Positions 1-7,533 of a stretch of DNA of 64,000 nt are shown piece by piece. Within the stretch, counting starts at the first letter, position 1. Each line of letters begins with the position of its first letter. Both the position numbers and the translations under genes were made by a program. The stretch lies in NCBI RefSeq assembly GCF_024331145.1, contig NZ_JANDJO010000002.1, positions 434,001 through 498,000 of the forward strand, given 5' to 3'. The notes under the pieces were generated by a model, which searched no databases, was not told where the DNA came from, and saw nothing but the letters and a program-made list of their open reading frames with translations. This stretch comes from Shimia sp. CNT1-13L.2 (lineage in GTDB: Bacteria; Pseudomonadota; Alphaproteobacteria; Rhodobacterales; Rhodobacteraceae).

Positions 1-99
1 GATTCTTGGGGCGAACTTGTCTTGTATTACAGGGGATAGGCGTCAGGTCACCTGTGGTGCATCGTCTAAAGCCTTTGTTTTGATTGGGAAACTTCCCGC

Positions 100-1206
100 C
101 TACGCCTCGTAGGTGGCGACCGGCGCACCAAGGCTTTCAAAGTCCGGCGTAACGCCCAGACCAGGCGTATCGGGCGCATAAAGCTTGCCGTTCTTCACCG
201 TCGGGCCGCCGATTCCCGTGCTGCGGGTCACGTAGTGGTGCAGGTCGGTGGTGTTTTGCAGCATCTCTTCCGGAGTCGAGGTTGCAAAATGCGCCACCGC
301 CGAGGATGTGATCTGGCCGCCCCACGTGTCTTCGCTGACCACCGGAATGCCGTGATCAATCAGGAAATCGCGCACCCGGCGGGCCTTGGACAATCCCCCA
401 AGGTTCGAGATTTTCAGACAGCAGATCTCGGCCCCGCGATCCTCTACAATGCGGCGCGCCATCTGGATACCGGTCACGCATTCATCCAGCTTCATCGGCT
501 GTTCGGCGACGCGGCGCACCTGCTGGCATTCCTCGTAGGTGTGGCAGGGCTGTTCGAGGATAAAGTCGAGATCGCGGGTGGCACGGGCCACGCGGATCGC
601 ATTGTCGACGCGCCATCCCTGGTTGGCATCCGCCATCGCCTTTTCCCCCGGCTTGAGAAGCGGCACGGCCTGACGAATGCGGTCAATATCCGTGACCCAG
701 TCACCGCCCACCTTGATCTGGAACTGGCGATAGCCGCTTTCCCGATGCGCCTCCAGCTCCTTGATGGTCTCGGGAACCGATTTCTGCGGTGCCACGCGGT
801 ACATCGGAGCGCCGTTGGTCAGCTTGCCCCCCATCAGCATCCAGACCGGCTGGTCCGTGGCCTTGCCCAGAATGTCCCAGAAGGCGGCATCAAAGGGGGC
901 CTTGGCATAGCCGTGGCCCTGCGTGATGCTGTCCATCAGCCGTTCCATCCGCCAAAGCTGGCGGGGGTCTTCCCCAAGAAGGCGCGGTGCGGCCAGTCGG
1001 GCAAAGGCCTCGACCCCTTCGGAATGCGCCACCATGTAGTTCTCGCCACAGGGGGTGAATTCGCCACAGCCCTGAAGGCCCGCGTCGGTATCCACCACCA
1101 CGACCGAGGCCATGGCCGTCTCGATGGCATTTCCCGCCCCCCAGACATAGGCCCCGTCCACATAGGCCAGCGGGGTCTTGTAGATGCGAATGCGGGTGAT
1201 CTTCAT
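100..1206 (-). CDS. Enolase-superfamily enzyme, mandelate racemase/muconate lactonizing type (4-hydroxyproline-betaine epimerase-like)
   Basis: This 368-residue protein has the enolase-superfamily layout: an N-terminal capping domain (about 1-125) and a TIM barrel. Metal ligands are readable as D193 (in MADANQGW), E218 (in ILEQPC) and D241 (in KLDECV). Two barrel lysines, K165 (in QFQIKVGG) and K265 (in CLKISNLGG), are placed for proton transfer on both faces of a substrate carbon, as known for proline-betaine and hydroxyproline-betaine epimerases (HpbD type). The usual first lysine of the KxK motif is glutamine (Q163). It is the last gene of a four-gene minus-strand operon and starts 3 bases after the stop of a second enolase-superfamily gene. 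Epimerase on a proline- or betaine-like acid is an inference from the lysine pair; cis-3-hydroxyproline dehydratase is an alternative. The family assignment is firm, the substrate is not. Confidence 0.85.
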   Translation of the reverse strand: MKITRIRIYKTPLAYVDGAYVWGAGNAIETAMASVVVVDTDAGLQGCGEFTPCGENYMVAHSEGVEAFARLAAPRLLGEDPRQLWRMERLMDSITQGHGYAKAPFDAAFWDILGKATDQPVWMLMGGKLTNGAPMYRVAPQKSVPETIKELEAHRESGYRQFQIKVGGDWVTDIDRIRQAVPLLKPGEKAMADANQGWRVDNAIRVARATRDLDFILEQPCHTYEECQQVRRVAEQPMKLDECVTGIQMARRIVEDRGAEICCLKISNLGGLSKARRVRDFLIDHGIPVVSEDTWGGQITSSAVAHFATSTPEEMLQNTTDLHHYVTRSTGIGGPTVKNGKLYAPDTPGLGVTPDFESLGAPVATYEA

Positions 1207-1209
1207 GGT

Positions 1210-2334
1210 CTATGCCTCCCAAACGGCGATCGGGTCGCCCATCACGTCCATATCCGGTGTCACGCCAAGGCCGGGGGCGTCGGGCGCTTCGGCCCCGCCG
1301 TCCTGCAGGGGCGCGTCAAAGGCGGCGGTTGTCACCGACACCATCGACCGCGTGTCGAGCGCCTGCCGCAGCATGTGGCGCGGCGTGGATTGCGCCATGT
1401 GCAGGATCGCGGCAAAGGCGATGTCCGATCCGGTGGTGTCCTGCACCGAGGCCACGAGGCCTGCCGCGCGGGCAATCTCGCGCTGGCGGCGCGTGCGGGT
1501 CAGTCCGCCCTGTTTCGAGATCTTGAGACCCACCCCGTCACAGGCATCACGATCAATCGCGTGGATGATGTCTTCCTCGCTCTGGACCAGTTCATCGAGC
1601 AGGATCGGCACGCGGCATCGCTGGCGCAGCGAGAGCGTCTCGCGCCATGTGGGGCAGGGCGCTTCCAGCACGAAATCCAGCCCCTCGGGCAACAGGGACA
1701 ACAGCCGCAGCGCGTGTTCCGGTGTCATGCCGTTGTTGGCGTCTGCCAGAAACCATTCGCCGGGGCGACGGTCTGCCAGACAGGCCCGGATGCGCTCGGC
1801 GTCGATCATCGGGCCGCCCTCGGCCTCCTCGGCACCGATCTTCACCGAATGCCCCATGAACCCCATCTCGCGATGGCGTGCCACGTTGGCCCGCATGGCG
1901 TCGGGCGTGTCGCTGCCAATCGACGAGATCATCGCGACCTTGCCGGGAATGCGCCCGCCCAGAAGGTCACAGACCGGCATGCCCGCCGCCTTGCCGAACA
2001 CGTCCCAACAGGCCACGTCGATCGGCGTCTTGGCGTGATGGTGCCCCATCAGCGCCATGTCCATCGCGTCATTGATCCGGTCCACCTGACGGGGGTCCAT
2101 CCCCAGAACGGCAGGGGCCAATTCCTCAAGGCCCGCACGCACGCCACGGGCATGGGCGGCGATATAGGTGCTGCCGAACGGCGTGCTTTCGCCCCAGCCA
2201 TCAAGGCCGCTGTCGGTGACGATCCGCACGAAGGTCGCGTCGAAACTCTCGTAGGTGCGGCCCCCCGACAGGCGATAGACGCCACCGGCATAGGGCAGGT
2301 CGACCTGATAGGCCTCAATCCGTTTGATCTTCAT
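1210..2334 (-). CDS. Second enolase-superfamily enzyme, mandelate racemase/muconate lactonizing type (cis-3-hydroxyproline dehydratase-like)
   Basis: The start at 2334 gives 374 residues beginning MKIKRIEAYQ. Its ATG overlaps the TGA of the upstream cupin gene (ATGA at 2331-2334), so a longer reading inside that gene is not needed. Metal ligands are D198 (in FLADANNG), E224 (in VLEAPCP) and D247 (in ILLDELV); the acid/base lysines are K165 (in HSVKIGA) and K271 (in GLKISKQGG). The first KxK lysine is serine (S163). It is a clear paralogue of the neighbouring gene at 100-1206, not a duplicate: the substrate loops differ. Members of this branch act on proline-like or betaine-like carboxylates, so a dehydratase or epimerase step in the same pathway as its neighbour is likely. 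The exact reaction cannot be read from sequence. Confidence 0.83.
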   Translation of the reverse strand: MKIKRIEAYQVDLPYAGGVYRLSGGRTYESFDATFVRIVTDSGLDGWGESTPFGSTYIAAHARGVRAGLEELAPAVLGMDPRQVDRINDAMDMALMGHHHAKTPIDVACWDVFGKAAGMPVCDLLGGRIPGKVAMISSIGSDTPDAMRANVARHREMGFMGHSVKIGAEEAEGGPMIDAERIRACLADRRPGEWFLADANNGMTPEHALRLLSLLPEGLDFVLEAPCPTWRETLSLRQRCRVPILLDELVQSEEDIIHAIDRDACDGVGLKISKQGGLTRTRRQREIARAAGLVASVQDTTGSDIAFAAILHMAQSTPRHMLRQALDTRSMVSVTTAAFDAPLQDGGAEAPDAPGLGVTPDMDVMGDPIAVWEA

Positions 2335-2915
2335 GCCGCATCCATCGTTGGCAGCCCCGCCAGACCGGCCCCGCGCCACAGAACAAGGGTCAGGATCGGC
2401 TGATCCGTGGTGACCATGGCGTGGGGTTGGTTGGTTGCGTGGAACAGTGTTTCGCCCGCCGACAAGTCTACCGGTTCGCGCCCCTCGGCATAAAAGGTCG
2501 CGCTGCCGGCAAGGCAGACATAAAGCTCTTCGGCCTCGTGGCGGTGCCAGTCATAATTCAGGCCCGGCCCCCAGTAGGCGACATAGGCGCGAAGGCTGTC
2601 GCTCTGGAAATGCCCCGTCGGGCCGACCAGTTCGAAATAGCCATAGTTCTCTCGGAAATGCGCGCCGACCTCTTCCTCGGTATAGGTGCGGATCCAGTAG
2701 CCATCCCGCGCCGCCGCCCTGATCGCGTCGATCAGGGGCTGGGTGCTGTCGGTTCCGGCGCGGTCAAATGCTGCGACAATGTCGGTCGCCGGGATGTGGC
2801 GCATCATCTTGCCGGTGCTGGGCGTGTCATCCGGCCAGTCGACAAAGGCCTGCATGTCGGGATGCGCCGCAAAAAGGGATTTCGCGGCGGCCAAAACACG
2901 ATCCAGCCCGGTCAT
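2331..2915 (-). CDS. dddQ: Cupin DMSP lyase-like protein (DddQ family)
   Basis: This 194-residue single-cupin protein has its metal/active-site motif at residues 121-132: Y121, H124, H126, E130 and Y132, with a final H165 on the second cupin strand (NQPHAM). The spacing Y-x2-H-x-H-x3-E-x-Y matches, almost residue for residue, the zinc/iron site described for DddQ-type dimethylsulfoniopropionate lyases, which cleave DMSP to acrylate and dimethyl sulfide. The length also fits DddQ. Both ends overlap neighbours by ATGA (2331-2334 and 2912-2915), so it is translationally coupled to the oxidoreductase upstream and the enolase-fold enzyme downstream. No acrylate-detoxification (acuI/prpE) or dddW/dddP gene is nearby, and reported DddQ activities are often weak. 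The native substrate in this operon may therefore not be DMSP. Confidence 0.75.
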   Translation of the reverse strand: MTGLDRVLAAAKSLFAAHPDMQAFVDWPDDTPSTGKMMRHIPATDIVAAFDRAGTDSTQPLIDAIRAAARDGYWIRTYTEEEVGAHFRENYGYFELVGPTGHFQSDSLRAYVAYWGPGLNYDWHRHEAEELYVCLAGSATFYAEGREPVDLSAGETLFHATNQPHAMVTTDQPILTLVLWRGAGLAGLPTMDAA

Positions 2916-4033
2916 GGCAGGACCACGATGTTGCCGGTGTGGGCTTTTTCGATGAACGCGGCCTGCGCCTCGCGCAGTTCTGCAAGCGGGTAGGTCGCGG
3001 CCAGTGCCGGTTTGATCTCGCCCGCCTCGATGTATTTCACGAGGTTCTCGGTCACGACAGGGTCGATCACGGTCGAGCCGGTAAAGGTCAGGTCACGCAG
3101 ATAGAAGGTGCGCAGATCGAAGTCGACCATCGGGCCAGCAATCGCCCCGGAACAGGTATACCGCCCGCCGCGTTCAAGGATGTCGATCAGCTTGGGCCAG
3201 TAATCGCCGCCAACGACATCGGCGACCACGGTGATCTTCTCGTCACCAAGCGCGGCGCGCAGGTCTTCGGGGCCACGCGGCAGGATACGGTCGGGGCCAA
3301 GCTTTGCCACATCGTCATGTTTGGCTTCCGAGGCCAGCGCGATCACCCGCGCGCCCCGGCGTTTGGCCAGTTGCACCAATGCGCCGCCAACACCGCCCGA
3401 AGCGCCGGGCACAAGCACAGTGTCCCTGGCGCAGACATTGGCGCGGGTCAGCATGCCTTCGGCGGTCGAATAGGAGCAGGAAAAGGTGGCCAGTTCCGCG
3501 TCCGAAAGATCGGATTTCACGGCAATGACATTGGTCGCGGGAATGGTGGTGTATTCCGCATAGCCGCCATCGCATTCCGATCCGTAATACCCGGTCTTGT
3601 CCATGTTGGTCGGGTCTTCGGGATCGCGCAGCCAGTTGTCGGTGATGACGCGTTCGCCGATGCGGGCCGGGTCAACGCCGTCGCCCACGGCGACGATAAC
3701 GCCGCAGACATCCGCGCCCTGGATGCGTGGAAAGGTGAGGGGGCGTCCGCCCCAGGTGGGGTCTTCCTCGTTGACCTCGTCAAAGGCGCCGCCGGTGGTG
3801 GCTTCGTCCACGGCCTTGGAATACCAGCCCGAGCGCGTGTTCACATCGGTGTTGTTGAGGCCGCAGGCCCCCACCTTGACCAGCACCTCGCCGGGTGCGG
3901 CTGTCGGGGTCGGCCAGTCTTCTTTCCAGTGGTATTGATCCAGCCCGCCGTGACCCATGAGCACCATTGCTTTCATGGTTGCGGGAATGTCTGCCGCGCC
4001 GTTCCTGGTATCGGCAACGAGAGAATCTGACAT
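2912..4033 (-). CDS. MDR-family alcohol dehydrogenase/quinone oxidoreductase-like protein
   Basis: The start at 4033 (MSDSLVADTR) gives 373 residues. An AGGA Shine-Dalgarno lies 8 bases upstream, and a longer reading would run into the divergent promoter. It has a GroES-like N-terminal domain followed by a Rossmann domain with the nucleotide loop VPGASGGVGGALVQLA. The catalytic-zinc pattern of classical alcohol dehydrogenases is not complete (ACGLNNTD where GHE-type ligands would be expected), so a zinc-independent quinone/enoyl reductase-like activity is more likely. It is the first gene of the minus-strand operon and overlaps the cupin gene by ATGA. By position it could reduce an unsaturated or keto product made by the cupin or the enolase-fold enzymes. 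It is not clearly AcuI (acryloyl-CoA reductase): a roughly 35-residue leader and a long insert near residues 80-120 set it apart. Confidence 0.75.
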   Translation of the reverse strand: MSDSLVADTRNGAADIPATMKAMVLMGHGGLDQYHWKEDWPTPTAAPGEVLVKVGACGLNNTDVNTRSGWYSKAVDEATTGGAFDEVNEEDPTWGGRPLTFPRIQGADVCGVIVAVGDGVDPARIGERVITDNWLRDPEDPTNMDKTGYYGSECDGGYAEYTTIPATNVIAVKSDLSDAELATFSCSYSTAEGMLTRANVCARDTVLVPGASGGVGGALVQLAKRRGARVIALASEAKHDDVAKLGPDRILPRGPEDLRAALGDEKITVVADVVGGDYWPKLIDILERGGRYTCSGAIAGPMVDFDLRTFYLRDLTFTGSTVIDPVVTENLVKYIEAGEIKPALAATYPLAELREAQAAFIEKAHTGNIVVLP

Positions 4034-4102
4034 GGCCTTGATCCTGTCCGTGTTTGCGTGTCTGATGGAGACGTTATTCAATCATATGTACCAAGGTCAA
4101 CA

Positions 4103-4990
4103 ATGAATGATACAAATGTATCCGACGCAGTTCTGAACCGCCTCAGTTCGGAGTGGGACGCCCTCACACCCGAAGCGCAGAAGGCGGCGCGCTACGTGCT
4201 CGAGAACCCGCGTGACGTTGGTGTATCGACGGTGCGCGAGATCGCAGAGGCGGCGAATGTGAAGCCCAACACCGTGGTGCGTATGGCGCGGCAGGTGGGG
4301 TTTGAAGGCTACGAGGATTTCCGCGAACCCTTCCGCGAGGCGATCCGCAACGGGCAGGCCTCTTTCCCGGACCGCGCGCGATGGTTGCAGGACACCCGCA
4401 AGAACGGCGCGCTGGGCGGGCTTTATGCCGATATGGTCTCGGCCGCGCTTCAGAATGTCGAGGATACCTTTGCCGGGATTGACGAGGCCGCGCTGCACGC
4501 CGCCGCCAAAACCCTGTGGGAGTCGCGCAGCGTCTATACGCTTGGGGTGGGGGTCAACAATGCCAACGCCCGCAACTTCACCTATCTGGCCCGCACCGGC
4601 ATGGTGCAGTTCCACGCCATCCCGCGCCCGGGTTCCACGCCGGTGGATGATATCGCCTGGGCCGACGAACGGGACGTGCTGATTGCTATCACTTGCCATC
4701 CCTATCGCCGCGAAGTGGTCGAGGCGATGCAGGTTGCACGCGAGCAGGGGATGAAGATTGTTGGCATCTCCGACTCTCCGGCCTCGCCCATCGTGCGCAA
4801 TGCCGATCACGGGTTTGTCGTGGCCGCAGACACGCCGCAGTTCTTCCCGTCCTCGGTCTCGACCATCGCCCTGCTGGAAACGCTCTTGAGTTTCGTGATC
4901 GCCACCGCCGACGACAAGATCGTCGATCGGGTCGAGAGGTTCCACAAGCGACGGCACGAGCTTGGCATCTATCAGGACGATATCTCCTAA
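4103..4990 (+). CDS. MurR/RpiR-family transcriptional regulator
   Basis: This 295-residue protein starts at ATG 4103, six bases after AAGG; an upstream in-frame ATG at 4058 lacks a comparable site. The N-terminal helix-turn-helix of the RpiR type covers about residues 1-80 (STVREIAEAANVKPNTVVR). A SIS phosphosugar-binding-fold domain follows at about 125-255 (YTLGVGVNNANARN; ISDSPASPIVRNAD). Members usually respond to a sugar phosphate or small acid and regulate the adjacent catabolic operon. It is divergent from the four-gene operon at 100-4033, with only 69 bases between starts, so control of that operon and of itself is the natural reading. A strong intrinsic terminator follows at 4996-5027. 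Confidence 0.88.
   Translation: MNDTNVSDAVLNRLSSEWDALTPEAQKAARYVLENPRDVGVSTVREIAEAANVKPNTVVRMARQVGFEGYEDFREPFREAIRNGQASFPDRARWLQDTRKNGALGGLYADMVSAALQNVEDTFAGIDEAALHAAAKTLWESRSVYTLGVGVNNANARNFTYLARTGMVQFHAIPRPGSTPVDDIAWADERDVLIAITCHPYRREVVEAMQVAREQGMKIVGISDSPASPIVRNADHGFVVAADTPQFFPSSVSTIALLETLLSFVIATADDKIVDRVERFHKRRHELGIYQDDIS
4109..4122. promoter_or_regulatory. Perfect 6-bp palindrome at the rpiR start, candidate operator
   Basis: GATACA-AA-TGTATC is an exact inverted repeat with a 2-base spacer, lying over codons 3-7 of the regulator. A related AT-rich half (ATCATATGTACC, 4081-4092) lies between the two divergent starts. RpiR regulators bind inverted repeats of about this size. Assignment as the autoregulatory site is inference. 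Confidence 0.35.
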
Positions 4991-4995
4991 CCCCC

Positions 4996-5027
4996 ACGGC
5001 CCGCGATACTGCGGGCCGTTTTCGTTT
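4996..5027 (+). terminator. Rho-independent terminator after the RpiR gene
   Basis: A perfect 9-bp stem, ACGGCCCGC with GCGGGCCGT, closes a 6-base loop and is followed by TTTTCGTTT. It lies five bases after the stop codon. Confidence 0.9.
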
Positions 5028-5041
5028 GGGGTGGGTGTAGT

Positions 5042-5056
5042 TGGGAGGACATGGGA
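5042..5056 (+). promoter_or_regulatory. MraZ-box pair 1
   Basis: Two TGGGA boxes (5042-5046 and 5052-5056) are 10 bases apart start to start. MraZ of other bacteria binds TGGGN direct repeats with a 10-base period upstream of mraZ. Confidence 0.6.
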
Positions 5057-5073
5057 CGGTCGCCCGATTTTGA

Positions 5074-5097
5074 TGGGTGTTATGGGAAATCATGGGT
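5074..5097 (+). promoter_or_regulatory. MraZ-box cluster 2
   Basis: TGGGA at 5083-5087 and TGGGT at 5093-5097 have the 10-base period. A further TGGGT at 5074-5078 is one base out of phase. Confidence 0.55.
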
Positions 5098-5217
5098 GAA
5101 GCCGGTCTTCCGGCAGGGTGAGTGCCGCGAATCACCTTTGTCCGGTAAGGGAATTCGCGTCTGCGGCCCTGTTTCAGGGGCGCTTTGGGGCGGAAAATTT
5201 CAGCTCATCAAGATTTT

Positions 5218-5232
5218 TGGGAATTCATGGGA
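5218..5232 (+). promoter_or_regulatory. MraZ-box pair 3
   Basis: TGGGA-ATTCA-TGGGA (5218-5222 and 5228-5232) has exact 10-base spacing. Confidence 0.6.
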
Positions 5233-5264
5233 CGGTCTGCGCTGCTTTCCTGATTTTGGCATAT

Positions 5265-5279
5265 TGGGTAGCTATGGGA
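5265..5279 (+). promoter_or_regulatory. MraZ-box pair 4
   Basis: TGGGT (5265-5269) and TGGGA (5275-5279) are 10 bases apart. Confidence 0.55.
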
Positions 5280-5370
5280 AAATCATGCACCAAATATGGT
5301 GTGTTGAGACTCCAATCTCAGCAATCTATCGTCGGATCGCGCCCCGATTCTGGGGGAGTCCCGGAAAAAT

Positions 5371-5405
5371 TCCCAAACTTTTCAGTTGATTCCCATGCAT
5401 TCCCA
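5371..5405 (-). promoter_or_regulatory. MraZ-box cluster 5, reverse orientation
   Basis: TCCCA occurs at 5371-5375, 5391-5395 and 5401-5405, all on one 10-base phase with one missing step. On the minus strand these read TGGGA, so they face the forward clusters. Another isolated TCCCA at 5471-5475 is on the same phase. Confidence 0.5.
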
Positions 5406-5575
5406 TGTCATTCCTTAATCACACGATGAGGACGGGAAATCAAAAGGGGCGACAAAGACCCCAAAGAAAATCCCAAGTCAGGTTTCATACAGGCCCCGCT
5501 TTCATCGAACCAAGAGATCCGGCGCGCGGGCGAGCAGACATCCCCCCAGGTGGCGCGCGCAGCTGGACACCCCGC

Positions 5576-5637
5576 TAGACGGGACGAGGGCGGCGGATTG
5601 ATCAGTGGCAGCAGATCAATCCGCCGTTTCCCGTCTA
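5576..5637 (+). promoter_or_regulatory. Large imperfect hairpin in the mraZ leader
   Basis: A 9-bp outer stem (TAGACGGGA 5576-5584 with TCCCGTCTA 5629-5637) and a 13-bp inner stem (5591-5603 with 5614-5626) are separated by a 6/2 internal loop and capped by a 10-base loop. No T-run follows, so it is not an ordinary terminator. It ends 51 bases before the mraZ GTG and could be a folded 5' UTR element. Confidence 0.6.
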
Positions 5638-5688
5638 AGGGGTCACGTAACAGGTAACCGGGGACAGGTAGAGAAGGGCCAGCAGGCA

Positions 5689-6180
5689 GTGGCACGCAGG
5701 TTCAGAGGCGAAAGCGACCACAAGGTCGACACGAAGGGCAGGGTGTCTATCCCGGCCTCCTTTCGTCGTGTGATCGAAAGCTGTGACCCCGACTGGACCG
5801 ACGGCCTTCCGCCGCGCCTGATCCTTGTTTACGGCGGGGCAACCCGCGACTACATCGAAGGCTTTACCATCGAGGCGATGGATGAAGTCGATGAAAAGAT
5901 TTCCAAATTCCCACGCGGTTCGGCCAAGCGTAAGGCGATGGAACGCCTCTACTCGGCGCAGTCGGTCGAGATCGTTGTGGATGACACCGGCCGCATTGTC
6001 CTGCCGGCAAAGCTGCGCGAGAAGATCGGCCTCGATGGCATGGCCCGTTTCGTCGCCTCTGGTGACACCTTCGAAATCTGGCAGCCCGAGGCCTATGACG
6101 CGTCGATAGACGAACTGGACGAAGACGGTTTCGATCCGGATGCCGATCCTTCGATCTATCTTGACGGGGACTTGGACTGA
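5689..6180 (+). CDS. mraZ: MraZ, transcriptional regulator of the dcw operon
   Basis: I place the start at GTG 5689, giving 163 residues beginning (M)ARRFRGES, which is how alphaproteobacterial MraZ proteins begin. The longer reading from 5605 would place the coding start inside the leader hairpin. Two SpoVT/AbrB-like halves are visible: residues 3-50 with [15 protein letters not shown] and about 85-130 with [14 protein letters not shown], each carrying the DxxGR signature. An acidic C-terminal tail follows. MraZ forms ring oligomers that bind TGGGN repeats and repress the mra/dcw promoter; such boxes are abundant just upstream. It is followed at once by rsmH (one-base gap). Confidence 0.95.
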   Translation: MARRFRGESDHKVDTKGRVSIPASFRRVIESCDPDWTDGLPPRLILVYGGATRDYIEGFTIEAMDEVDEKISKFPRGSAKRKAMERLYSAQSVEIVVDDTGRIVLPAKLREKIGLDGMARFVASGDTFEIWQPEAYDASIDELDEDGFDPDADPSIYLDGDLD

Positions 6181-6181
6181 G

Positions 6182-7186
6182 ATGGGGGCCGAACAGCCAC
6201 ATATCCCCGTACTCCTGACCCCCATCCTGAAAACCTGCGCCCCGATCCACGGCACATGGCTTGACGGCACCTTCGGGGCGGGCGGCTATACCCGTGGTCT
6301 GCTGGACGCGGGCGCTGACAAGGTGATCGGCGTTGACCGCGATCCGCTGGCCTTCGAGATGGCCGCGCCCTGGGTGGGCGACTATGGCGACCGGATCGAA
6401 ATGGTGCAGGGCGTGTTTTCCCGTATGGATGAATATGCCCAAGGTCTTGATGGCGTTGTCCTCGATCTTGGCGTGTCCTCGATGCAGCTTGATCTGGCCG
6501 AACGCGGCTTTTCCTTCCTGCGCGACGGACCGCTCGACATGCGGATGTCGCAGGATGGCCCCTCTGCCGCCGACCTCGTGAACGAAGCGGACGAGGCCGA
6601 TCTGGCCGATATCCTGTTTCATTATGGCGAGGAACGCGCCAGCCGGCGCATCGCCAAGACCATCGTCAGGGCCCGCGCCGCCGCGCCGATCCGCACCACG
6701 CTGGAATTGGCCGAACTGATCGAAGGCTGTCTGCCGCGCGCCAAGCCCGGCCAGTCGCATCCCGCCACCCGCAGCTTTCAGGCGCTGCGCATCGCGGTGA
6801 ATGACGAATATGGCGAACTGTTCCGCGGTCTCATGGCGGCTGAACGTGCGCTCAAGCCTGGTGGCCTTCTGGCGGTCGTGACCTTCCATTCGATCGAAGA
6901 CCGCATGGTTAAGCGGTTCATGCAGGCGCGGGCCGGCCGCACCGGCAACGTCAACCGCTATGCCCCTGAAATGGAAACCGAAAAACCGGCGTTCGAGCTG
7001 ATCACCCGCAAGGCGGTTGGTCCGGATGACGACGAGTTGGCCATCAATCCGCGCTCGCGTTCGGCCAAGCTGCGCGTCGCGCGGCGCACCGATGCCCCTT
7101 CGGGTGACGTGGATGGCAAACAGATCGGCATGCCCATGACCGGTCAGCAATCCGGACAGCAAAAGGGACGGGGAGGACGCCGCTGA
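6182..7186 (+). CDS. rsmH: 16S rRNA (cytosine(1402)-N(4))-methyltransferase RsmH
   Basis: This 334-residue protein starts at ATG 6182 ([12 protein letters not shown]), one base after the mraZ stop. The S-adenosylmethionine loop is [17 protein letters not shown] (about 30-46), with [10 protein letters not shown] after it and the family motif [13 protein letters not shown] at about 110-122. RsmH methylates N4 of C1402 in the ribosomal P site. It is a standard second gene of the dcw cluster. Its stop overlaps the ftsL start (TGATG at 7184-7188). Confidence 0.97.
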   Translation: MGAEQPHIPVLLTPILKTCAPIHGTWLDGTFGAGGYTRGLLDAGADKVIGVDRDPLAFEMAAPWVGDYGDRIEMVQGVFSRMDEYAQGLDGVVLDLGVSSMQLDLAERGFSFLRDGPLDMRMSQDGPSAADLVNEADEADLADILFHYGEERASRRIAKTIVRARAAAPIRTTLELAELIEGCLPRAKPGQSHPATRSFQALRIAVNDEYGELFRGLMAAERALKPGGLLAVVTFHSIEDRMVKRFMQARAGRTGNVNRYAPEMETEKPAFELITRKAVGPDDDELAINPRSRSAKLRVARRTDAPSGDVDGKQIGMPMTGQQSGQQKGRGGRR

Positions 7187-7533
7187 TGCGCAGCATGATG
7201 TTTGTAATGACCGCCCTTGCCGTGATCGGCCTTGCCGTCTGGGCCTACCGCGAGAACTATCGCACCCAGCACGTGATTGACGAAACCGAGGAAATCCAGC
7301 GCGAGATCGGCACCGCCCGCGCGCGCCTTGCGGTGTTGCGTGCCGAGTGGGCCTATCTCAACCGTCCCGACCGCCTGCGCGATCTGGCCGAGTTGAACTA
7401 TAACAGCCTGCAACTTTTGCCGCTGCGCGCCGAACAGTTCGGACGCGTCGATCAGGTAGTCTATCCCCAGCAGGAGTTGCAGTTCGATCTTGATGGTGCG
7501 GTGATGGTTTCGTCCGACGGGGCAGGCCAATGA
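7186..7533 (+). CDS. ftsL: Cell division protein FtsL
   Basis: This 115-residue bitopic protein has a transmembrane helix at about residues 4-20 and a periplasmic coiled-coil region at about 25-65 (ETEEIQREIGTARARLAVLRAEW), followed by the typical NRPDRLRDLAE. FtsL joins FtsB and FtsQ in the complex that activates FtsWI. Sequence conservation is low in this family, so size, topology and position between rsmH and ftsI carry the call. It overlaps both neighbours. Confidence 0.92.
   Translation: MRSMMFVMTALAVIGLAVWAYRENYRTQHVIDETEEIQREIGTARARLAVLRAEWAYLNRPDRLRDLAELNYNSLQLLPLRAEQFGRVDQVVYPQQELQFDLDGAVMVSSDGAGQ

Larger units (their letters stand above)
5020..5688. other. Non-coding leader of the dcw cluster
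   Basis: This roughly 670-base stretch between the rpiR terminator and mraZ holds no convincing gene. It contains repeated TGGGA boxes on both strands (5042-5405) and a 22-bp hairpin (5576-5637). Weak open frames such as 5051-5389 have no Shine-Dalgarno, an atypical composition and are made of the boxes themselves. The dcw promoter is expected here, but I could not fix a convincing -35/-10 pair. Confidence 0.7.

Noticed and set aside
235-2403. 722-codon plus-strand open frame opposite the two enolase-family genes
   Set aside because: It is an antisense shadow of high-GC coding sequence; the minus strand encodes well-conserved enzymes over the same bases.
5051-5389. 112-codon open frame in the mraZ leader
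   Set aside because: It has no ribosome binding site, an unusual amino acid content, and much of it is made by the repeated TGGGA boxes.
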